From positions 8,550,736 to 8,614,735 of the forward strand of contig NC_091188.1 in the NCBI RefSeq assembly GCF_040958095.1: 64,000 nucleotides of DNA, read 5' to 3'. Position numbers and translations under genes: made by a program. A model generated the notes under the pieces. It was not told where the DNA came from. It was given only the letters and a program-made list of their open reading frames with translations, and made no database searches. The stretch is from Procambarus clarkii. Its lineage: Eukaryota; Arthropoda; Malacostraca; Decapoda; Cambaridae. Below, one piece after another: positions 10,263 to 20,429 of the stretch (positions within the stretch are counted from its first letter, which is position 1; each line of letters opens with the position of its first letter).

Positions 10263-11035
10263 ATAGGGAGAAATTAGGAATAAAAGAGGGGAGAAAGAGG
10301 CAAGAGGGAGTAGAGGGGGTGGAAGGATCATGGCGTAGGGGGAGGGGGGAGGGTAGTACTGACGAGTGGATTCTTGATTGATGGTGATTGAAGCCCTTAA
10401 TTAGCATAGTACCTGCCAATACCTCACGCGAGCAGCCGTGGCTGACCAATCAACCACCGTGGCAAAGGTCCAATCAATCAGTCGGGCAAATGCAGGGCAG
10501 CTGCTGACCCCTCACCGGTGGATCGAGCGCTCCACTGATTGGCTGTTGACTAAACTGCTGTTCATGGTTCATTTTGGGGCGAGAATATGACTTTCTTACA
10601 TTTAATGCAGTTAAATTATTTTGCCGTACCTGTGTGTACTGTGGTGGCCCCCACCTAGATATGCTCACACAGTTGGTCCCTAGCTCCCTGCTCCCAGCCT
10701 TTTCCAGTGGCTCATTGTGTCAGGCAATGGCCCTTACTCGCGCGGTTCGGGTCACAGCCAATTCCGAAGCTGCGTGTTGAGACAGTTTCAACATCCTTTT
10801 ACAGTAATTATGTTGTAGGCGGGTTTGCTTACATCTCATTGACTCGTCTGTCTGTCTCTCTCTGGCTACTAACCCTGTCCTCTCGCTTATTTCCTTCCCA
10901 TGTTGAACTTTTTATCATTGCTTACTTTATCATTATCTTCATAAACCTTATTTGTCACAATCATAACTTATATATTATATTATATATAACTTGAATACTA
11001 CGTCCAGTGGGGGTAGTATTCAACTCTCTCTGTCT
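10263..11035. other. No recognised gene
   Basis: Single-copy looking sequence with a G-rich purine stretch at 10265-10350. Short frames on both strands show no known motif. Confidence 0.4.
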
Positions 11036-11039
11036 CCGG

Positions 11040-11200
11040 TTCTTCTGTATGTCTTTAGATGGGACAGTCCTTACAGCCACTGCATAATTGTGTACGGGTC
11101 TCACATAGGTGGCGTACAACAATTTCATGGCTAGTATGTTTTTCTGAGGGACATTCTGATTGCTTGCCCCTGTTTCATCCGACTTTCAAATAATATTTTT
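11040..11200 (-). mobile_element. Strongly decayed LINE RT fragment
   Basis: In minus-strand sense it contains LLYATYVRPV and nearby residues, aligning with the LYTTYVRPILEYAA segment of LINE-A and LINE-B. The plus-strand text ACGGGTCTCACATAGGTGGC corresponds to the same place. Too decayed for subfamily assignment. Confidence 0.55.
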
Positions 11201-11835
11201 AGGGAACTGTACAGACACAAAGTTTTATTGCTCGTGATATTCCACTTTGATATACTAGTATTTCCTTATTAAGGGTTCGATGGGTGTTATACTCACCAAG
11301 GGCTGTTGAGCTAAGAGCAAGCTGTAGTCACACGGTCACCCAACACGCTGCTGGCCAGATCCAACGTAACTTTAACCTAACTGATTGATGTTACAGGTAA
11401 CATACATCAATAGACACCAAGTCAATGAGTTATGGTATACTCATATACAAGAATATTGAATAGATTAGTTAACTGGAATTGTTGAGAAAGTAAGTCACAT
11501 ATCAGTCATGCTCTCGGGATGATCAGGTTCATTATACACCTGAGTCTATAATGACCTGATTATATAACCTATATATAACCTGAGTATACTGATTATACAC
11601 ATTATGATACTGAATCTTTCATATAATGGGTTTACGTTTAAGTTTTAAGTAATATATACAAACTCTTATTGACTACGGTTCTAACAACCCTGTTCTAACT
11701 ACGAAATTAGTTTATATCTAAAAATCTAACCGTTGAAGTTTGGTATTGACAAGTTTAGCACAACCTGTCAAGTAGAGTTGAAGGGAGTGACTTGCCAGCA
11801 TGCTGTAGACTCTTGTCCAGCCTGACCTTCTTGTG
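11201..11835. other. No recognised gene
   Basis: AT-rich single-copy sequence with small internal repeats of the type ACCTGA(G/T)TATA at 11530-11600. Nothing else is recognised. Confidence 0.4.
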
Positions 11836-11837
11836 TT

Positions 11838-11902
11838 TGATTGATGAAGATTCAGGCACCTAAGAGGTGACACGGGCATGAATAGCCCGTAAGTGGTAGA
11901 AT
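11838..11902 (+). mobile_element. Short SINE-like element, family G2, copy 1
   Basis: TTGATTGATGAAGATTCAGG, then CACCTAAGAGGTG (small hairpin) and ACGGGCATGAATAGCCCGTA (second hairpin). The same order occurs at 33899-33958. The second hairpin resembles the terminal hairpin of family G1. Confidence 0.7.
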
Positions 11903-12107
11903 TTTTTGTTCAGTAATTCTTTCTTCCTGTGTGGCCACAACGGAAGATATAAGGGATAAAACGCTGGAACCTAACTTAACCTCACCACACCACACTTCAC
12001 CTTACCTTAATATCCTCACCTCACCTCACCTCACCTAACCGAGGCACACACACGAGGGAACGTGGTTGTTAGTGCGCCAAATCATGTCCTTTACTGAGTC
12101 TGTCTCG

Positions 12108-12162
12108 TCCACTCTTTCCACTACCGCCCACAAGATGGGTATGGGGTGCATAATAAATACCT
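12108..12162 (+). mobile_element. Dispersed short repeat, family H, partial
   Basis: Contains CCGCCCACAAGATGGGTATG followed by GGGTGCATAATAAA, matching 9970-10010. A short (CCTCA)n run at 12014-12037 lies upstream. Confidence 0.6.
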
Positions 12163-12164
12163 CG

Positions 12165-13080
12165 TCCGCCAGCCCACCGTGGATGAGATCATGAGCTGTG
12201 ACAATGTTTTAATGTTGTTTCCTCTTGTATTCATTATTCTGCTCACTTCCTTCATTTTCCATGTCCTGATCCTCATCCCTTTCATCAGCCTTCCCCTCAC
12301 TTCGTTTCAGAGTCAAATCATTCCTTGTCTCCTTTCCCCTTCATCTCTCCTCCATGCCTAATGCCAAATCATTTCCCTAATCCACCACAGAGACCTTTCC
12401 CACGTGACCCAGAACGACGACCAGCATCCATGGGCTGTTCCACAATGGTGTCCCGCCGTTCCAACAATGGCACGGTGGCTTAGCGGGAAATTTTTTAATT
12501 TCCCGCCATATAACGGTCCTGACGCTGGGGGATGATTAATCCCGCGCTGCCCCGAGGCGCAAGTCATTCGTCACCTGGAGATGGTAACGACGGGGTATTC
12601 AGTAGCATAAATAACATTCGGGATTTGTACAAGTTTATCCTCTAGTTTTGTTTTAGTTACAAAAACATGGTAAAAATGATGTACAAAATGTAATGTTATG
12701 AATGCAAATCGTGAATGAATATAAATTTTACTGAGACGAAAAGCCAATTTGATAAGGAAACAAACCCAAAGTTGACACCTTGAGTCCTTATATAAATCAC
12801 AAGTCAAGGCCTCGGATCACCTAATATCCCTCCCTATAGGTTGCCATACATTTAACACACTAGCCAGCACTAGCAAATTTCCGCCGTACTCAATATATTT
12901 CTTGATGTACTGTCGACGTTAAAGTAGAGACTGTGATATCTAGACCTAGCTCGAGTTGATGTTTGTCCAATGTATCTTAAATGTAAATATTAATAGTCTG
13001 TAGGCTGGGTCTAGAGTACTGAATCCCATTACGATAACTTGGGATCCTGCAGGGTGAGAGTTCACTTACAATAGATGTAA
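12165..13080. other. No recognised gene
   Basis: About 0.9 kb without recognised coding or mobile sequence. A perfect hairpin at 12483-12506 is listed separately. Confidence 0.4.
12483..12506. other. Perfect 10-bp hairpin of two opposed E2F-like motifs
   Basis: GCGGGAAATT, a TTTT loop, then AATTTCCCGC. Each arm contains GCGGGAAA/TTTCCCGC, the textbook E2F-type site. No promoter is evident beside it, so a regulatory role is speculation. Confidence 0.5.
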
Positions 13081-13083
13081 GAT

Positions 13084-13215
13084 GTGTTCCAGACAGAGGT
13101 CATCACAGCCTTCTCTCACACGAGGCCTGGCTTCCTTCAACGAAGGAAGCCTTCTGCTGGGTCTGGAAGCCGGCCTCGGGTGACAGAAGGCTGTGACGAT
13201 CTCTGTCTGGAACAC
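13084..13215. other. 132-bp imperfect foldback with nested hairpin
   Basis: The 44-nt left arm 13084-13127 pairs with 13172-13215 at 40 of 44 positions, with one of the four exceptions a G-U wobble. Inside it, GGCTTCCTTC (13129-13138) pairs perfectly with GAAGGAAGCC (13142-13151) around a 3-nt loop. The arms begin GTGTTCCAGACAGAG. No flanking direct repeat was found. It could be a foldback/MITE relic or an RNA hairpin gene. Confidence 0.75.
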
Positions 13216-13319
13216 GTTGCTGTGGGGCTGGAACGTCCACCTCCTCTAGGCTCTGCAAAAATTAGGCCTACAAAATCAGGTGCACAAATAAAATGTGAAC
13301 TCTAGAAATTATTATGCTC

Positions 13320-13503
13320 AACCACTTGGACTGGACGGTAGAGCGACGGTCTCCCTTCATGCAGATCAGCGTTCAATCCCCGACCGTCCAAGTAGTTGGC
13401 CACCATTCTCCCCCTCCTCCATCCCATCCCAAATCCTTACCCTGATCCCTTCCCAGTGCTATATAGTCGTAATGGCTTGACGCTTTCTACTGATAACTCC
13501 CTC
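13320..13503 (+). mobile_element. tRNA-derived SINE, family SINE-3, copy 1
   Basis: The tRNA-like head at 13325-13393 has a perfect 7-bp acceptor-like pairing (CTTGGAC with GTCCAAG), an A box TGGACGGTAGAGC and a B box CGTTCAATCCCC. The body reads TTGGCCACCATTC, then CATCCCAAATCCTTACCCTG and GTGCTATATAGTCGTAATGG. Relatives are at 49231, 55852 (minus) and 57600. Confidence 0.85.
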
Positions 13504-13861
13504 CCATCTAAAAATCATCATTGTATTTTTTGACAAAGAGAAGTAGAAAGAATTAAATAAAATTCAGACAAGGTCTATAATTTGCCACACTTTTTTACTT
13601 TTAAAGTTATTAATAATTTTCTGAGAGTGAAGTTTGCACAAATATTGCGACTAGATGCATGAACGTCAAGGACAAGTTGCTTAACACGTCGTCTGTCGTT
13701 CTTGACCTCAGGCAGCTCTTGACTCGTCTCAGTCAGCTCTTGACTCGTCTCAGGCAGCACTTGACTCGACTCTTGACCTCTGGCAGCTCCTTCCCCACTG
13801 CAGGAAGACACCTTCAGGCACAGGTACACTCCTAGACAAACATGAGCACTTGGAGTACCTG

Positions 13862-13995
13862 AAGAGACCGAAGTGACCGTAGAGACCGTAGAGACCGAAG
13901 AGACCGTAGAGACTGAAGAGACCGTAGAGACCGAAGAGACCGTAGAGACCGAAGAGACCGAAGAGACTGAAGAGACTGAAGAGACGGAAGAGAAT
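13862..13995. repeat. 9-bp minisatellite
   Basis: About 15 units of GAGACCG(T/A)A with late variants GAGACTGAA. Because the unit is three codons long, frames on both strands are open and give Ser/Val- or Glu/Thr-rich nonsense peptides. Confidence 0.95.
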
Positions 13996-14126
13996 AAAGA
14001 GTCGAGGGTTGACACAATTTGCCTGAATTTCTACACTTCAAAACAACATTCCAGTTCAGTAGGAGTTGACGTTACAATCAGGTTCATATACTCCTTGAAC
14101 TGAATCAATACATTCCCCCCCCAGAG

Positions 14127-14335
14127 GCTGGATCCTCAGCGGTGATCCTCCTCCTCCTCCTGGAGCCTCCTAAGGGTCCTGGATCCTCCTAAGGCTCCTG
14201 GATCCTCCTAAGGGTCCTGGATCCTCCTAAGGGTCCTGGATCCTCCTAAGAGTCCTGGATCCTCCTAAGGCTCCTGGATCCTCCTAAGGGTCCTGGATCC
14301 TCCTATGGGTCCTGGATCCTCCTAAGGGTCCTTGA
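14127..14335. repeat. 19-bp minisatellite
   Basis: About 10 copies of GGATCCTCCTAAGGGTCCT with few variants. Confidence 0.95.
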
Positions 14336-14469
14336 GCCTCAGCAGAGCAAGAAACCAGGTGATGAGCAGCCAGTTGCAATTCTTCATTCTTCAGTTGCAA
14401 AAGATTTGATGAGACTCCATACTTCGTGGTTATTGTTGAGTAAACGTTCACCAGTTTACTGTTGGCGTC

Positions 14470-14752
14470 CCACAGGTGATCTGGGACAGGTGATCAGGGA
14501 CAGGTGATCAGGGACAGGTGATCTGGGACAGGTGATCAGGGACAGGTGATCAGGGACAGGTGATCTGGGACAGGTGATCTGGGACAGGTGATCAGGGACA
14601 GGTGATCTGGGACAGGCGATCTGGGACAGGTGATCAGGGACAGGTGATCAGGGACAGGTGATCTGGGACAGGTGATCAGGGACAGGTGATCTGGGACAGG
14701 TGATCAGGGACAGGTGATCAGGGACAGGTGATCAGGGACAGGTGATCAGGGT
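14470..14752. repeat. 15-bp minisatellite
   Basis: About 19 copies of GGTGATC(A/T)GGGACAG. The two variants (CAG and CTG centre) alternate irregularly. Confidence 0.96.
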
Positions 14753-14924
14753 CCGCCGTGAACCTTTGTGTCAGCACTGCTGCCTTGTGTGTTCATATCA
14801 AATCTTATCAAATGTTTATTCAGGTAAAAGTACATGCATACAAGATGAGTTACAAACATAATGTTGGATTTCTAGATAAAGCTAGTACATACAATGCCTA
14901 AAGTCACTAATACGCCCAGCATGT

Positions 14925-15400
14925 TGATGTATCAGCCTTGTATCTTGATGTATCAGCCTTGCTTCTTGTTTTATCAGCCTTGTATCTTGAGGTGCCAGAC
15001 TTGTATCTTGATGTATCAGCCTTGTATCTTGTATCAGCCTTGTATCTTGAGGTGCCAGCCTTGTATCTTCATGTATCAGCCTTGTATCTTGTTGTATCAG
15101 CCTTGTATCTTGATGTATCAGCCTTGTATCTTGATGTATCAGCCTTGTATCTTGATGTATCAGCCTTGTATCGTGTTGTATCAGCCTTGTATCTTGACGT
15201 GCCAGACTTGTATCTTGATGTATCAGCCTTGTATCTTGATGTATCAGCCTTGTATCTTGATGTATCAGCCTTGTATCTTGGTGTATCAGCCTTGTATCTT
15301 GGTGTATCAGCCTTGTATCTTGGTGTATCAGCCTTGTATCTTGTTGTATCAGCCTTGTATCTTGAGGTGTCAGTCATGTATCTTCTTGTATCAGCCTTGA
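14925..15400. repeat. 21-bp minisatellite
   Basis: About 22 copies of TATCAGCCTTGTATCTTGAT-type units with a GAGGTGCCAGAC variant at three places. A 21-bp unit keeps frame, so two plus frames and one minus frame remain open; judged non-coding. Confidence 0.96.
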
Positions 15401-15912
15401 CACTGGCACTCCTTTCAATTCGTCAAACATCTTTCAGCTAATTAACCAATTTATCACGTCCTGTATATTTTATGCTAGTAATAATAATAATTATTATTAT
15501 TACTGTTATTATTATTATTATGGAGCAAAGAAATCACTATTAACGTTATGTATTAATAAGATAATCACTATTAGCATGTTGTGGTTAAGTGGTGTGAGTT
15601 GTATCCTTGGGAGTACCGAGTGTGCGGGTTGGAATCCTGTTCACGCCTTCGACTAATTTAATTATTATATTGCTGATTTCCTCGAAAACGTGTCGCTTAT
15701 TTCATGACTTTTATTATTAACAAGCTTAGGTACACACAGCATTATGCTGCTGCTGCCCTATTCTATATGAAAGGTTACTAAAGTATAGATAAACAAAAAA
15801 CTAGCCTTAAGTTCATCTGATATCCCCGTCTCACAGGATGGTTAGTGATACATGGGGACAGGAGAGAACATGCAATACGAGGCTGATCTATACTCCTGCA
15901 CCAGCACACTCT
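15401..15912. other. No recognised gene; ATT-rich tract
   Basis: Contains an (ATT)n/(ATA)n stretch at 15477-15525. A weak tRNA-like string near 15580-15645 (GTGGTTAAGTGG ... GCGGGTTGGAATCC) could be a worn SINE head. No gene seen. Confidence 0.4.
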
Positions 15913-15978
15913 TCTTGAGGTTATCTTGAGATGATTTCGGGGCTTAGTGTCCCCGCTGCCCGGTCCTCGACCACCTAC
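15913..15978 (-). mobile_element. SINE-2 3' fragment
   Basis: Matches the 3' third of SINE-2 in reverse: GAGGTTATCTTGAGATGATT then TCGGGGCTTAGTGTCCCCGC and CGGTCCTCGACCA. The tRNA head and body are missing. Confidence 0.85.
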
Positions 15979-16091
15979 TAAAAATAGTTAGATTTTCATC
16001 AAGGCTCCCCTATTTTATCGTTTTCTTTATCACGCCCTCGCTTCAACGTTTTCTTTTATCATCTTCTCTGGGGTAAACAAATTTGTGTTTG

Positions 16092-16372
16092 TTTTTTGAG
16101 ATATATACAAGAGTTGTTACATTCTTGTACAGCCACTAGTACGCGTAGCGTTTCGGGCAAGTCCTTAATCCTATGGTCCCTGGAATACGATCCCCTGCCG
16201 CGAAGAATCGTTTTTTCATCCAAGTACACATTTTACTGTTGCGTTAAACAGAGGCTACAGTTAAGGAATTGCGCCCAGTAAATCCTCCCCGGCCAGGATA
16301 CGAACCCATGACATAGCGCTCGCGGAACGCCAGGCGAGTGTCTTACCACTACACCACGGAGACTGCTCTTTA
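16092..16372 (-). mobile_element. tRNA-derived SINE, family SINE-5, full length
   Basis: In minus-strand sense it starts near 16372 with a tRNA-like head: A box TGGTGTAGTGGTAAGACAC and B box GGGTTCGTATCC. The body includes CTGGCCGGGGAGGATTTACT, GCAATTCCTTAACTGTAGCC, GGGACCATAGGATTAAGGAC and GAAACGCTACGCGTACTAGT. It ends ACAAGAGTTGTTACATTCTT in plus-strand writing near 16108. Pol III transcription is implied by the boxes. Confidence 0.85.
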
Positions 16373-16504
16373 GAACGGAGACTGTTCTTTATTATTGTTA
16401 CGACATGGATTCGAACCAGAGGCCAAGCGCGAACACAGAGTGGCTATTCAAAACTGCTCTTTTTCTTAGGATAAATTTTTTATCGTTGCCGCCAGTGGCG
16501 GCTA

Positions 16505-16955
16505 GCTTATTGTACAGTCCTATATACTCAACATATGAGTGGTAGTGTATTGTACAGTCCTATATACTCACCATATGAGCGGTAGTGTATTGTGCAGTCC
16601 TATATACTCACCATATGAGCGGTAGTGTATTGTGCAGTCCTATATACTCACCATATAAGCGGTGGTTTATTGTGCAGTCCTATATACTCACCATATGAGC
16701 GGTAGTGTACTGTGCAGTCCTATATACTCACCATATGAGCGGTAGTGTATTGTGCAGTCCTATATACTCACCATTTAAGCGGTGGTTTATTGTGCAGTCC
16801 TATATACTCACCATATGAGCGGTAGTGTATTGTGCAGTCCTATATACTCACCATATGAGCGGTAGTGTATTGTGCAGTCCTATGTACTCACCATATGAGC
16901 GGTAGTGTATTGTGCAGTCCTATATTTTCACCATATGAGCGGTAGTGAGCGGAAT
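16505..16955. repeat. 40-bp satellite-like array
   Basis: About 11 units of 40 bp with core TGTGCAGTCCTATATACTCA followed by CCATATGAGCGGTAGTGTAT. A variant with (T/A)TAAGCGGTGGTTTAT recurs 120 bp apart (near 16654 and 16774), hinting at a three-unit block. Confidence 0.96.
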
Positions 16956-17037
16956 ACAAAACTCGTTCAGTAATCTTCTATTCTTCAATGTGGTTTTTCC
17001 TGGATACTTTGAAGTCGTGTGTGAGCATACGAGTTAA

Positions 17038-17137
17038 TATTGGTCCATGACGGACCAAAATTCGTCATTTCTTAACTTTTTGATGTGTGGTTTTGTCATC
17101 ATATATTCAGCCACGTTATTGTGGGTCATCGTCTGCA
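17038..17137 (+). mobile_element. Dispersed repeat with hammerhead-like core, copy 1 (diverged)
   Basis: Shares GGTCC(A)..CGGACC, a GTGTGGT(C/T)T segment and ATTCAGCCACGTTATTGTG with 57397-57506. Such sequences may belong to the terminal region of Penelope-like elements; that link is recollection, not shown here. Confidence 0.5.
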
Positions 17138-17590
17138 TATGGAGAGCATATTAAGCGAACACAAATTAAAATATACCGCTCGTCTTGTTCGGGTGATGTG
17201 GAGAGTCCTTGTCATATTCTTATGATGCTATCTGCCCACAGCTGCTGCTGCTGCTCCTTCTCCTCCGGTTTTTGTTACAACGGGTTTTCTTAAGCATGAT
17301 GGCTCTGCCATTCTGCAGGCTTAGTAGTCCGGCTCTATCAAGGCAGTGTCCTCTCAGTTGGTCTTCGTAAGTTTACCATGCTTCACCGTTTTCTTTGACA
17401 CCGTTCTTTCTCTCTCTCTCCAGCCTTGGTGTCGGGGCTCCCGTAACTATGTCTGTTCCGGCCGATCTAGACCATCAATAAACTAAGGAGGTACTGAAGT
17501 AAATCGTTTACCAGCTGAGTAAAAGGCTTAAACCTCAATAATCTTATTGTAAAATTAGAAACGATAGCAGAATTGCAGCACACTGTATGG
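17138..17590. other. No recognised gene
   Basis: Includes a CTG run at 17239-17255 and pyrimidine-rich text at 17400-17425. No element or coding signal recognised. Confidence 0.4.
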
Positions 17591-17595
17591 CTTTG

Positions 17596-17876
17596 AGGGT
17601 CCCGGTAGCACAGTAGGGACTCGTTCTCGACTCTCAATCGAAAAAATTCCAGGGTTGATTCCCGGGCGGCACATGTATCGTTGGACGCGCTTCCTTTCAC
17701 CTCATGCCCCTTTCCACCTAGCAGTATATATGTTCCCAGGACTTAGCTTGTTGTGGGGGTTGCATTCTGGGCGGGGTTAGTAATTTGACACTGGTAGAGG
17801 GGGAGGGGGGGGGAGACCTTCGGTATAAGCCTAAAATATGCTGTATATATAATCTGGCTTCCTGTCCCCCGACACA
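17596..17876 (+). mobile_element. tRNA-derived SINE, family SINE-4
   Basis: The head starts GGTCCCGGTAGCACAGTAGG and contains a B box AGGGTTGATTCCCGGGCGGC. Downstream, TTTCACCTCATGCCCCTTTC and CACCTAGCAGTATATATGTT correspond to the central domain of SINE-1 and SINE-2 but are more diverged. The tail runs through GGAGACCTTCGGTATAAGCC to about 17876. Confidence 0.7.
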
Positions 17877-17995
17877 ATGAATTACTATTATTTAAATTAT
17901 TATTATTTATTATGGTTTCACATCTCAAAAAAACAGCAAAAACGCTTTAAAAAAAATTTTGTGATACACGGACACGCTAATCTAGACACGCCAAA

Positions 17996-18002
<7 letters not shown>

Positions 18003-18050
<48 letters not shown>
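18003..18050. repeat. (TA)n microsatellite at the element's 3' end
   Basis: A pure TA run of about 48 bp preceded by an A-rich stretch (17989-18002). Confidence 0.97.
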
Positions 18051-18051
<1 letters not shown>

Positions 18052-18815
18052 GCTGTTGATTGCTGGTGTTGACTTCTTAATGTGTAGTGCCTCGCAAACG
18101 TCAAGCCGCCTGCTATCGCTGTATCTATCGATGATTTCTGTGTTGTTTACTAGGATTTCTCTGGCGATGGTTTGGTTGTGGGAAGAGATTATATGTTCCT
18201 TAATGGAGCCCTGTTGTTTATGCATCGTTAAACGCCTAGAAAGAGATGTTGTTGTCTTGCCTATATACTGGGTTTTTTGGAGCTTACAGTCCCCAAGTGG
18301 GCATTTGAAGGTATAGACGACGTTGGTCTCTTTTAAAGCGTTCTGTTCTGTGTCTGGAGAGTTTCTCATGAGTAGGCTGGCCGTTTTTCTGGTTTTATAG
18401 TAAATCGTCAGTTGTATCCTCTGTTTTTTGTCTGTAGGGATAACGTTTCTATTAACAATATCTTTCAGAACCCTTTCCTCTGTTTTATGAGCTGTGGAAA
18501 AGAAGTTCCTGTAAAATAGTCTAATAGGGGGTATAGGTGTTGTGTTAGTTGTCTCTTCAGAGGTTGCATGGCGTTTCACTTTCCTTCTTATGATGTCTTC
18601 GACGAAACCATTGGAGAAGCCGTTGTTGACTAGGACCTGCCTTACCCTACAGAGTTCTTCGTCGACTTGCTTCCATTCTGAGCTGTGGCTTAGAGCACGG
18701 TCGACATATGCGTTAACAACACTCCTCTTGTACCTGTCTGGGCAGTCGCTGTTGGCATTTAGGCACATTCCTATGTTCGTTTCCTTAGTGTAGAAACTAA
18801 GGAAAACTACGGCCC
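18050..18815 (-). mobile_element. Truncated Penelope-like retroelement
   Basis: DNA of the element above. Its upstream (high-coordinate) boundary falls at about 18805-18815, where a dispersed repeat beginning ACGGCCCTATTGGGTC takes over. Its downstream boundary is the TA tract. Confidence 0.75.
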
Positions 18816-19418
18816 TATTGGGTCGCAACTGGGGTTCTTCTCTGATGTTATTAGAGTTTGGGTATCCGGCCCCAAGTTAGTAGTGGCTTTCAAGGGGTGT
18901 GTTCCGTAACGCAAGTAAATTAAAGGGGAAGGGATAAAAATGCACTAATTTAAATATATATTCACCACCACCAATAAATAAATATATTGTCACACGGGGG
19001 GTATAAATACACTTATGTACATAATGGTCTTCCTCTGAAGACGCGGAATGTTCCACGGTGCTCAACGATGCTTAGCCCTGGTTCTCTTCTTGTGGCCTCA
19101 CGATGAATCCTTCGATTCTCTAAGCGAGTCTACCCTGGCCACAGGCCAGCCAAATCACAGTCCCACTGGGTGCACCGTCGTGGAGGCCTTCAACCACAGA
19201 TCCAGCCTGTAGCTGGCAGGTTCCAATCAGCTCTGCTGCGTAGGCCACTCCACGACCGCTACTAGGGTTGCGAGCCCTAGGCAGGAGCCTCATGTGATTC
19301 CGCTGATCACTCTCCTCACCACAACACCCCAGTGGCTAGTCTTCTCCACCAGTCAGCCCCGGGTACGACAATTCCTGGTTCTGCCACCTCACAGGCAGGC
19401 TAACACAACAGTGTTCAT
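18808..19418. repeat. 616-bp direct repeat, copy 1
   Basis: Aligns with 19421-20040 at a constant offset of about 616 bp. Landmarks in both are GGGGTTCTTCTCTGATGTTA, CACGATGAATCCTTC, CCACAGGCCAGCCAAATCAC and CACCTCACAGGCAGGCTAAC. It is diverged at scattered positions only. The start ACGGCCCTATTGGG may be part of an LTR (copy 2 begins TGTTACGG), but this is unproven. No credible protein is encoded. Confidence 0.9.
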
Positions 19419-19420
19419 TA

Positions 19421-20040
19421 TGTTACGGCCCTATTGGGTCTCAACTGGGGTTCTTCTCTGATGTTATTAGAGTTTGGGTATCTGGCCCCAAGTTAGTAGT
19501 GGCTTTCAAGGGATGTGTTCCGTAACACAAGTAAATTAAAGGGGAAGGGATACAAATTCACTAAATTAAATATACAATTACCACCACCAATAAATAAATA
19601 TATAAACTGTCACACGGGGGTTATAAACACTATAATATACAGAATGGTCTTCCTCTGAAGATGCGGAATGTTCCACGGTGCTCAAGACGAGTAGGCCTTG
19701 GTTTTCTTCTTGTGGCCTCACGATGAATCCTTCAATTCCCTCGGCGAGTCTACCCTGGCCACAGGCCAGCCAAATCACAGTCTCACTGGGTGCACCGTCG
19801 TGGAGGCCTTCAACCACAAATCCAGCCTGTAGCTGCAGGCAGGTTCCAATCAGCTCTGCTGCGTAGGCCACTCTACGACCGCTACTAGGGGCACGAGCCC
19901 TAGGTAGGAGCCTCGTGTGATTCCGCTGATCACTCTCCTCACCACAACACCCCAGTGGCTAGTCTTATCCACCAGTCAGCCCTGGGTACGACAATTCCTG
20001 GTTCTGCCACCTCACAGGCAGGCTAACACAAAAGTGTTCA
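19421..20040. repeat. 616-bp direct repeat, copy 2
   Basis: Tandem partner of copy 1. It starts TGTTACGGCCCTATTGGGTC and follows copy 1 after GTGTTCAT. After GTGTTCAT in this copy the sequence continues into new text (CCGGGGGGTGAATCACAGCT), so copy 1 appears truncated at the duplication junction. Confidence 0.9.
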
Positions 20041-20429
20041 TCCGGGGGGTGAATCACAGCTTCTGCAGCAAACACGTGGAGATACTATGGCTGCCTTGGG
20101 TAGACTGATCCACCGTCCGATTCAGCAGTCCCAGGTCGACTCTGTAATCAGACACGTCATCAGTACTGGTTACACTCTAGGGCACCTCACAGGCTTAGAC
20201 GCAAACGCCCACCTATCCACTCCATAGATGGCGTTGCTGTCTAAGCGTCACCTCACCAGAGGTCAACAGCAGCTATGTTATGAGCTGATTAAGACGGGAA
20301 ACCAGCCCCTGTGGCTGGTATATCCCGCCCTTGCTAGATGGCGTCGTCCATTTGGAGGGGGTTTCGGGAGCTGACCCACAGATGGCGCGGTCGTCACTGC
20401 TCCGTGCTCGGACGCTGAGCTCGGGTCCG
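20041..20429. other. Continuation of the dispersed repeat, no gene
   Basis: About 390 bp with no recognised coding sequence. It includes two ATAGATGGCG/CTAGATGGCG strings at 20225 and 20333. Confidence 0.4.

Larger units (their letters stand above)
17977..18828 (-). pseudogene. Penelope-like element C-terminal region with GIY-YIG endonuclease
   Basis: A 283-residue minus-strand frame. Residues 10-60 (FYTKETNIGMCLNANSDCPD) look like the linker after a Penelope-type reverse transcriptase. Residues ~171-203 give the GIY-YIG core: VVYTFKCPLGDC, QYIGKTTTSLSRRL and a His; Glu247 in CEALHIKKSTPAIN is a plausible catalytic Glu. In the family this nuclease nicks target DNA for insertion. The RT domain itself is absent, so the copy is 5'-truncated. 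The last ~22 residues come from a TA microsatellite and are not original protein. The initiator Met lies in flanking repeat DNA, so it is probably not a genuine start. Confidence 0.85.

Noticed and set aside
18877-19871. Frames of 62 and 97 codons within the 616-bp repeats (VEGLHDGAPS... type)
   Set aside because: Copy 1 and copy 2 differ in where the frame is open, and no domain is recognised; more likely non-coding repeat.
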